Position numbers and translations under genes: made by a program. A stretch of DNA of 64,000 bases. Origin: Saccopteryx bilineata (taxonomy: Eukaryota > Chordata > Mammalia > Chiroptera > Emballonuridae). The notes below the pieces were generated by a model. It made no database searches. It had not been told where the DNA came from and worked only from the letters and a program-made list of their open reading frames with translations. Below, one piece after another: positions 57,740 to 64,000 of the stretch. The stretch spans positions 68,176,410-68,240,409 of the forward strand of contig NC_089495.1 in NCBI RefSeq assembly GCF_036850765.1, read 5' to 3'. Each line of letters opens with the position of its first letter. Position 1 is the first letter of the stretch.

Positions 57740-59236
57740 CTTGTATTGTATACATAAATACAAATGTGCACAGGCATACTCAGGCAGATATAGTTTTAAA
57801 TTGAGGAGTGATTGTTTCATCACCCCAAATTACTTTGTTTTTTCTTAATTATATACATTGCCATTTCAGTATTAAGAAATTGTATATTCTTAATTTAGTA
57901 AAAACTAAAACTAAATAAACCCAGAAGTGCTATATGATATAGCTCAAGTTCAAGGTCTCAACATCATTTAAAATATTTCTGATATTAGTAATATAATAAT
58001 GCCTATTTTATTAACTCATATTTTCCTCATTTGTTTTATTCAAAGAGATCTTATTTTTACTTATATATTTAATAAATACAATTTCTTTTTAATTCTAAAT
58101 ATGCTTTGATATATCAACAAGATATTTAATGTTTATAAATCACTTATATGTTTCTGTAAGAAAAATAACCTCTAAAAGTTTTGTCACTGAATACAAACAC
58201 AATACAGGATGAAGAAAAGTTAGGTTTTCAGTTGTTCATATGGAATCTAGTACAATAATTAATAAATAATAATATAGGAGTAAACTGTTTCATGTACTCA
58301 CAATTGTAAACCTACTTTTATTCCACCTTATACACTGTTTTATGTAAATGCTTTAAGAATCTAAACATATTTCCAAATTACTTATTTTATGAAAAGGGAA
58401 AAAGCCAGTTAATTTGACTCTTTTAGCTATTTGATTATTTTATTTAATTTCTGTAATATTTATAGAAAATAAAAATAAATGTAGAAAGCCTTACCTTAAA
58501 GAGCATTTAAAATAATTAAACACTAACGTATGCATATAATTTTATCCATCATCTATGTAATTAAAATTTGTATAAATATACATTTTTATGTCCAGGTCTG
58601 AATATGCAAACAAATTTTATGAGTATGTACATCTGTGTATGAATAAAGACTAAGTAACTATCTACTGATTTTACAGTGTTTCAAAAATTCTCTCCACTTA
58701 AATGCCTTCTTCATCCTTGATTATTTCATTTACATCCTATTTGTCATTAGTTGACTCTGTCTTATAAACTTTGAAATTAATGCTATAAGGAATAGATCAC
58801 TTTAATGAAAGCTTCCCTCATTCCTATTTATGAATGACTTGAACTGTAAATATACATGTGGATATCATTCCAATATAAGTATGAAAATATAAAGTATTGT
58901 TTTGATAAGGGGGTTTTCCAATTATTCTTCAGTGTTCAAATTCTAGGGACAAAATGATAGAAATATAACAATAAATTTTGCCTTTTTAATTAAGTTTAAC
59001 CACAAAATGCAGATTTCTTACAAGGTCAACTTAAAAAAGGATACATATGTAATTATAATACCTCTTTTTATAAAAAGTTTATATAGTATGTTGAAATATT
59101 ACTTTTATTTTCATAACATTTGTATCTATTTTATAACAAAAGCACATTAAGATAAGAATGAATTATAGTTAACTGCTAAATTCAGTACTTCTACATAAAC
59201 TTTTGTGCATTAAAGAATAACAGAAAACTGGAATTT
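57740..59236. other. Unassigned AT-rich DNA
   Basis: No gene or repeat recognised. Confidence 0.5.
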
Positions 59237-59252
59237 AAAAAGGAATTTATAG

Positions 59253-59622
59253 GTCCTGGCTGGTTGGCTCAGTGGTAGAGCATCGGCCTGGCGTGAAGGA
59301 GTCCCGGGTTCGATTCCTGGCCAGGGCACACAGGAGAAGCGCCCATCTGCTTCTCCAACCCTCCCCCTCTCCTTCCTCTCTGTCTCTCTCTTCCCCTCCC
59401 ACAGCCGAGGCTCCATTGGAGCAAAGATGGCCCGGGCGCTGGGCATGGCTCCTTGGCCTCTGCCTCAGGCGCTAGACTGGCTCTGGTTGCAGTAGAGCGA
59501 CGCCCTGGATGGGCAGAGCGTCACCCCCGGAGGGCGTGCCGGGTGGATCTCAGTAGGGTGCTTGCGGGAGTCTGTCTGACTGCCTCCCCATTTCCAGTTT
59601 CAGAAAAATACAAAAAGAAAAA
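59253..59622 (+). mobile_element. SINE type B, plus strand, well preserved
   Basis: Head 'tcctggctggttggctcagt' with A-box TGGCTCAGTGG and B-box GGTTCGATTCC. The body contains 'gcaaagatggcccgggcgct'; A-rich tail. Target AAAAAGGAATTTATAG perfect at 59237-59252 and 59623-59638. Probably the youngest SINE here. Confidence 0.95.
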
Positions 59623-59879
59623 AAAAAGGAATTTATAGTACCCGAAACTGGAGACTATATTTGCTATGCATATTATGGGAAGGGATTAGATTCAAGCCTA
59701 TATATCAGATTGTTATATATCAACAAGAAAAGATTCAACACCTAAATAGCCAAGTAGTGAAAGGACATGAACAAGAATTAATAGATAACAAAACTGAAAT
59801 GCGTAAGTAGTATAATAAAAATAATCTTATAGAGAATAATTGTGAAAATGTAAATTAAAACCACAGTAAAATACTGTTG

Positions 59880-61300
59880 CTGAATAGAATGCAGAAACAC
59901 ACAGTTTCTTTATACTAAGATCACACTGGAAAAAAACAGCTGGGAATATATCCTAAAAATCCCAAAACACCAACTAAAAAGAATATATGTACCCCTGTGT
60001 TTATTGAAGCATTATTTGAAATATCCAAGATCTGGAAGATGCCCAAGTATCCCTTAGTAGATGAGTGGATGAAAAAACAGTGGTGTATTTACACAATGGA
60101 ATACTACATAGCCATAAAAAAGAAAATATTATTTTTTGTGACAGCATTGTGTGTTCACCACCCGAAGTCAAGCCTCTATTCATCACCATCTATCACCACT
60201 TTACCCTCCTCTCCTACCCTCAATCCCCTTTTCTTCCTGCAATTCCCACAATCTTGTCTGTCTATAAGGGTTTTTTTTTTAATTTACTTAATCATTTCAC
60301 TCAGTCTCCCAACCTTCATTCCCTCTGACAGCTTAAAAAATGATATTAATTGGCTCCAATAGTAAATGTGGTCAGTAACTTACATGCTATAAATTTATAT
60401 GCTTCACTGTTTAATTGTTCATTAGATGCTACATATAAGTAAAATCATATGATACTTTTTCTCTGACTGGCTTATGCTACCTAGCGTAATAATCTCCAGA
60501 TCCATCTATACTGTCATTTTTATGGCAGAGTAGTATTCCAGTGTATAAATGTACCAGATTTTTTATTCACTCATCTACTGATGGGCATTTGGACTGCTTC
60601 CAAATCTTGGCTATTGTAAATAATGCTGCAATAAACATAGGGCTAAAATGTTTTTGTACAGCAAAAGAAACCATCCACAAAATGAAAAGGCAGCCCAATG
60701 AGTGGGAGAACATATTTGGCAAAACATCTGAAAAGACTTAATATCCAAAATTCTCAAGGAACTTATAACATTTAACATCTGGAAAAAAAAAACAGTTAAG
60801 AAATGTGTAAAGGTTTTGAATAGACACTTTTCAAAAGAAGACATACAGATGGCCAATAGACATTTAAATAGATACTCAATATGACTAATCATCAAAAGAA
60901 TGCAAATTAAAACCACCATGAGGTATTATATCACATCTGTCACAATGGCTATCATCAATAAGTCAATAAACAATAAGTGCTGGTGAAGATTGGAAAAAGG
61001 GAACCCATGTGCATGTGCACTGTTGGTGGGAATGCAGATTGGCTCAGCCACTATGGAAAGTAGTATGGAGGTACCTCAAGGATGAAGAACTTGATTTGAA
61101 TGGGTAAACACACCATTTGATATACAGAGATGTGCTGTAAAATTGGGCACCTGAAACTTCTATACTTATGTTAACCATTGTCACCCCAATAAAATTCAAT
61201 TACAAAAAAAATTGCAGGTCAATTGCAAAAAACAAACAACTTCCTTATGACCTAGTAATTCTACTTCTGAGAATATATCCAAAGCAATCTAATTTTTCAA
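59880..61300. mobile_element. Mosaic of old L1 fragments in both orientations
   Basis: Plus-strand ORF2 C-terminus at about 59880-60120 (MFIEALFEISKIWK, YTMEYYIAIKK). Minus-strand 3' end at about 60122-60648. Plus-strand ORF2 text at about 60650-61082 ('acagatggccaatagacatt'). An L1 3'UTR with 'aaccattgtcaccccaataaa' at 61083-61205, then the ORF2 continuation (LPYDLVILLLRIYPK). Part of this looks like a 5'-inverted L1, but boundaries and order are not resolved. Confidence 0.65.
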
Positions 61301-61575
61301 AAGTTTTAATACCACTTTTATTGTTTTTTTATAAATACTATTTTAAAATACTTTAGGGAAGCTGTCAAAAATTATTTGACATCCTGTTCCTCCAACATTA
61401 ATCACATAGGGAGTTTTAACAGAGACTTTTTTATTACAGCATTAATCATAACTTGACTTGAAAAAATTAGAAAAAACCTTATATCATTCAGCCACCTCAG
61501 ATGTAGAATTGCATTTTAAAATTAGGGGTGGAGTGTGACAATTCCACTTCCCAGGATATGAGTTACTTACCTCTG

Positions 61576-61924
61576 TGTAATGCCAGAGGCCAAGGCCAGG
61601 CAGATCCATATAGGATTCATGCAGACAGTAGAGAAACTGCAGAGCTGAAAAGTGTTGGGCCATTCCATTTAATAAAGTCTCACAACAGCAGACAAACACA
61701 CAAGCAGGGGAAAACATCATCTCAGGCAGACAAACAGCAAAATGGCCCCTCGTAGTGGTGAGAAGGCAACCCGCCATTCACAATCCCCCATCTCTCTTGA
61801 GCGCAAGTACCTATAGCCTTATATAGGCCATACACTCGTGGCTCTGCTTTGTGCTTATGCACAAATCAGGCAGATTGCTTATAACTGGTAGCCCTGCAAG
61901 CAAACCTAACACAGCTGCCCCACA
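61576..61924 (-). repeat. ERV-A 3' LTR
   Basis: Begins TGTGGGG and ends TTACA on its own strand. It has a TATA box (TATATAAG, complement of about 61818-61826) and a poly(A) signal ATTAAA (complement of 61668-61673). A polypurine tract lies immediately upstream. Confidence 0.8.
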
Positions 61925-61925
61925 T

Positions 61926-61940
61926 TCCACCCCTTTAGGG
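61926..61940 (-). promoter_or_regulatory. ERV-A polypurine tract
   Basis: The complement reads AAAGGGGTGGAATG directly before the 3'LTR start, the expected place for the plus-strand primer. The same text precedes the LTR of ERV-B near 63808-63825. Confidence 0.65.
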
Positions 61941-62059
61941 TTGCTCATATCACAATAGGTACATTGTATATATACCAAATGTGAAAATTACAGAGGTACC
62001 CTTTACAAGGTCTCCCTGAGTACTCTGCCCAGGGAATTAACTGGTGGCCCACCTCTAAC

Positions 62060-62300
62060 TCCCCAGCCCACAGTGCCAACAAGGCCACCCATCATAGGTG
62101 AAGGGCCTGTATAATCCATGGCCATATTCATTGAAACCAAAAAGTATCCTTGGTGCATCTCTGCAACTGGCTAAGAGCAGCTTTCTGGTGCAGGAAGGCT
62201 TCCACAGGTGCCATGAATCCCCCTTCCCATCAGGGTCTCTCATAGTCACAGTCTAAAATCAGTCCATGATATACAGCCCAGCTGTCTGTGAAAATCACCA
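62060..62300 (-). pseudogene. ERV-A pol remnant (RNase H/integrase boundary)
   Basis: On the minus strand a TDSWAV motif near 62275-62295 resembles the RNase H region around a catalytic Asp in retroviral pol. Further on, DYTGP near 62110-62125 resembles the start of an integrase core. The frames are broken between them and most of pol is missing. Recognition is by short motifs only. Confidence 0.45.
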
Positions 62301-62349
62301 AGGTAAAGGTCCATTACAGGCAACTAGGTTCACATAGGGCCTCAGGCCA

Positions 62350-63030
62350 CCTCCCTCATCCCTGTAGTCATGGCAGCTCTGAAGACACTGCCCAAAGGGG
62401 GAGCATGTGGCAACTGTGACCAACCTCTACAATCTCCATCTCTGCTCCAGAGAGCATGATGTCATCTACCCTTATGTCCCACAATCTTGGCAAGCCTACC
62501 AGCGGCTCAGTAGGTACTCTTCACTGCTGGGTTTTTACCTTCTGGATGACCTCTGGCCAAGCTCTGAGTATGCAAACAGCATCTTCAGCCTGAGACTCCT
62601 CATTCTCAGAAGAGGAGTTGGAAATGCCTGCTCCCACCAACTCAGAGTCACTCCCCTGGCACAGCTCCATCTTCTGTTCCTGAGGTTGCCAGCTTTCCTG
62701 AGGCTGCTTGAAGATGAACCCACAGTTGTTCCTCCAACAACTGCCACTGCCAACACTCAACCTCCAGACAAAACTGCAACTCACGAACCCATTGAGACTT
62801 CTTCTCGAGCCCTCGCTCCAGTTCAAGCTGTTGCTGCTGCTGTGTCTGCAACTCATCCTGGAACTCTCAACCTCAGGCTGCATCTCACATAGAACTCTTG
62901 GTTTCCTCTCACAGGGCTATAAAAAAAACAGCCAGTCCATGATTCCCAAAAGGACAGCCATGGGGAGTCATAACAATGACCAGTCCTCACCCCTCAAAGG
63001 TGGCTGCAGCTCCATACCCATCTGCTCTGA
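62350..63030 (-). other. ERV-A leader/gag-like internal region, unresolved
   Basis: Contains frames on both strands. On the proviral strand there is a Gln/Glu-rich stretch (QTQQQQQLELERG, about 62815-62851). I cannot tie it to gag. A 161-residue plus-strand frame (62407-62892) is antisense and probably not a gene. Confidence 0.4.
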
Positions 63031-63048
63031 GTTTTGCCCACTATGCCA
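63031..63048 (-). promoter_or_regulatory. ERV-A candidate primer binding site
   Basis: The complement begins TGGCATAGTGGGCAAAAC, two bases after the 5'LTR end (CATCACA). The leading TGG fits a tRNA CCA end; the tRNA is not identified. Confidence 0.5.
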
Positions 63049-63050
63049 GA

Positions 63051-63388
63051 TGTGATGCTGGTGGTCAAGGCCAGTCAGGTCCACATTAAATTTTGGAAGA
63101 CGGTAGAGAAACTGCAGAGCTAAAAAGTGTTGGGCCATTCCATTTAATAAAATCTCACAGCAGACGAGTACACAGGAAAGGGAAACCACCTCTCAGGCAA
63201 ACAAGCAGCAAATTGGCCCCTCACAATGGAGGACAAGCAACCCGCCATCCACAGGCCCCCATCTCTCTCGAGCGCAAGCACCCGTAGTCTTATATAAACC
63301 ATACACATGTGGCACTGCTTCACACCCAAGCATCAATTAGGCAAAATGCTGGTAACCCCACGGGCAAACCTAACATAGCTTTCCCACA
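63051..63388 (-). repeat. ERV-A 5' LTR
   Basis: Aligns along its length with the 3' LTR: start TGTGGGAAAGC, TATATAAG, ATTAAATGGAATGGCC, GCTCTGCAGTTTCTCTAC, end ATCACA. The two LTRs are clearly diverged, so the insertion is not recent. Confidence 0.8.
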
Positions 63389-63424
63389 CTCTGCCTTTAT
63401 TCGAATTATCAACTTGAGAATTTA

Positions 63425-64000
63425 TGAGGCCAGGCAGGTTCTTGCTGAACTTGGGCAGACAGTAGAGGAACCAAGGAGCCGGAAAGTGTAGGACCATATC
63501 CCTTTACTGGAGGCTCAGAAAGACAGGTGAGCAAATAAACAAAAAAGGAAAAGAACTAATAAGCAAAGGAAAACCTGATTTTTGCAGCGAAGGGCAATGG
63601 AATAGGAAAACCACACCTCACAGTGGTGGGAAAGTAGTTCACTTTCATGAGTAGTTCACTTACATGGAGAATCACCCCTGAGGGGAAGTATCCATAGCCT
63701 TACATAGACTACCCACACGTGGTGCTGCCACATGTCACACACCAATCAGGCAAAGTGCTTGCAGCTGTTAAACCAGCAAGCAATCCTAACACAGCTGTTT
63801 TCCTCACATTCCATCCCTTTAGGGTTGCTCGTCTCACAATCTACCTGACAGATAGCTTTCACAATGGTCCCTCTGTAAAGAGTGAGGTACATTACGCAAC
63901 AGAGTACAGACTACATCAACAGAATTACAAAAACACAAGCTAAGGTTGAACAGGGAGAGTGGTCAGCAGCACTAAGAGAGGCAAATCTTCCCTTTCTGGC
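63425..64000 (-). mobile_element. ERV-B: related LTR and start of internal sequence, cut by the window
   Basis: An LTR of the same family at about 63425-63806 (shared 'gtagaggaaccaaggagccg', 'cacaccaatcaggcaaagtg', TATA-like 'cttacataga'). A polypurine tract (complement AAAGGGATGGAATG) and proviral internal sequence continue from 63807 beyond the window edge. It is therefore the 3' LTR of a second provirus. Confidence 0.7.

Larger units (their letters stand above)
61576..63388 (-). mobile_element. Internally deleted provirus (ERV-A)
   Basis: An endogenous retrovirus remnant of 1.8 kb, transcribed leftward. 5'LTR 63051-63388, internal about 1.1 kb, 3'LTR 61576-61924. The 5-bp duplication CTCTG flanks it exactly (61571-61575 and 63389-63393). 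Only fragments of coding sequence remain, so it is defective. A 5-bp duplication fits the ERVL class or some others; class is not determined. Confidence 0.8.

Noticed and set aside
59253..59340. tRNA gene-like sequence with A and B boxes
   Set aside because: It is the head of a SINE with target duplication and A-tail; the tRNA cloverleaf is not intact.
62407..62892. 161-residue plus-strand frame
   Set aside because: It is antisense to the provirus interior and shows no family features.

Overview
This is a mammalian nuclear window made almost entirely of transposable elements and simple repeats. I see no intact host protein-coding gene, no tRNA or rRNA gene, and nothing bacterial. The background is AT-rich. 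Three tRNA-derived SINE families (called here types A, B and C) are interspersed with long L1 LINEs, MaLR (MLT1) solo LTRs, a small provirus, and several DNA transposons (mariner/Tc1 with TA duplications, hAT with 8-bp duplications). Young cut-and-paste elements together with these SINE heads point to a bat (Chiroptera). I cannot fix the family from sequence alone.

Layout. 1-7.4 kb: a SINE, then a decayed intronless gene (1346-3531) of a transposon-like family, split by a mariner and by a hAT element whose removal restores the frame; then old L2 remnants. 7.4-15.3 kb: a full-length L1 on the minus strand (L1-1) with a 14-bp target-site duplication (TSD), mutated ORF1 and ORF2, and a 2.4-kb 5'UTR containing about 240-bp tandem monomers. 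15.3-20 kb: SINEs, old L1 pieces and an MLT1 LTR. 20-30.4 kb: an old minus-strand L1 broken by a SINE, a mariner-type MITE and a second full-length L1 (L1-2). L1-2 carries a candidate 3' transduction and a different 5'UTR module with about 63-bp GC-rich tandem units. 30.4-33.4 kb: old repeat sequence and a strong alternating purine-pyrimidine tract.

33.4-40 kb: a processed pseudogene of ZNF207 (BuGZ) cut by a 5'-inverted L1; GGAA and GATA microsatellites; an MLT1 LTR with a SINE-in-SINE nest; and an inverted second copy of the ZNF207 3'UTR inside an L1. 40-50 kb: SINEs and an older, heavily mutated L1 (L1-3) with a nested L1 tail. 50-59.9 kb: mostly unassigned AT-rich DNA, an MLT1 LTR, a foldback hAT MITE and several SINEs. 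59.9-64 kb: an L1 mosaic, then a 1.8-kb internally deleted provirus on the minus strand with matching LTRs and a 5-bp TSD, next to the LTR of a second provirus that runs off the window.

None of the coding relics is intact. The most informative signals are the transposon-like gene near 1.3-3.5 kb, the modular 5'UTRs and shared promoter tip of the two long L1s, the 3' transduction, the inverted ZNF207 UTR copies and the deleted provirus. TSD-based boundaries are good to a few bases; family names come from recognition, not from a search.
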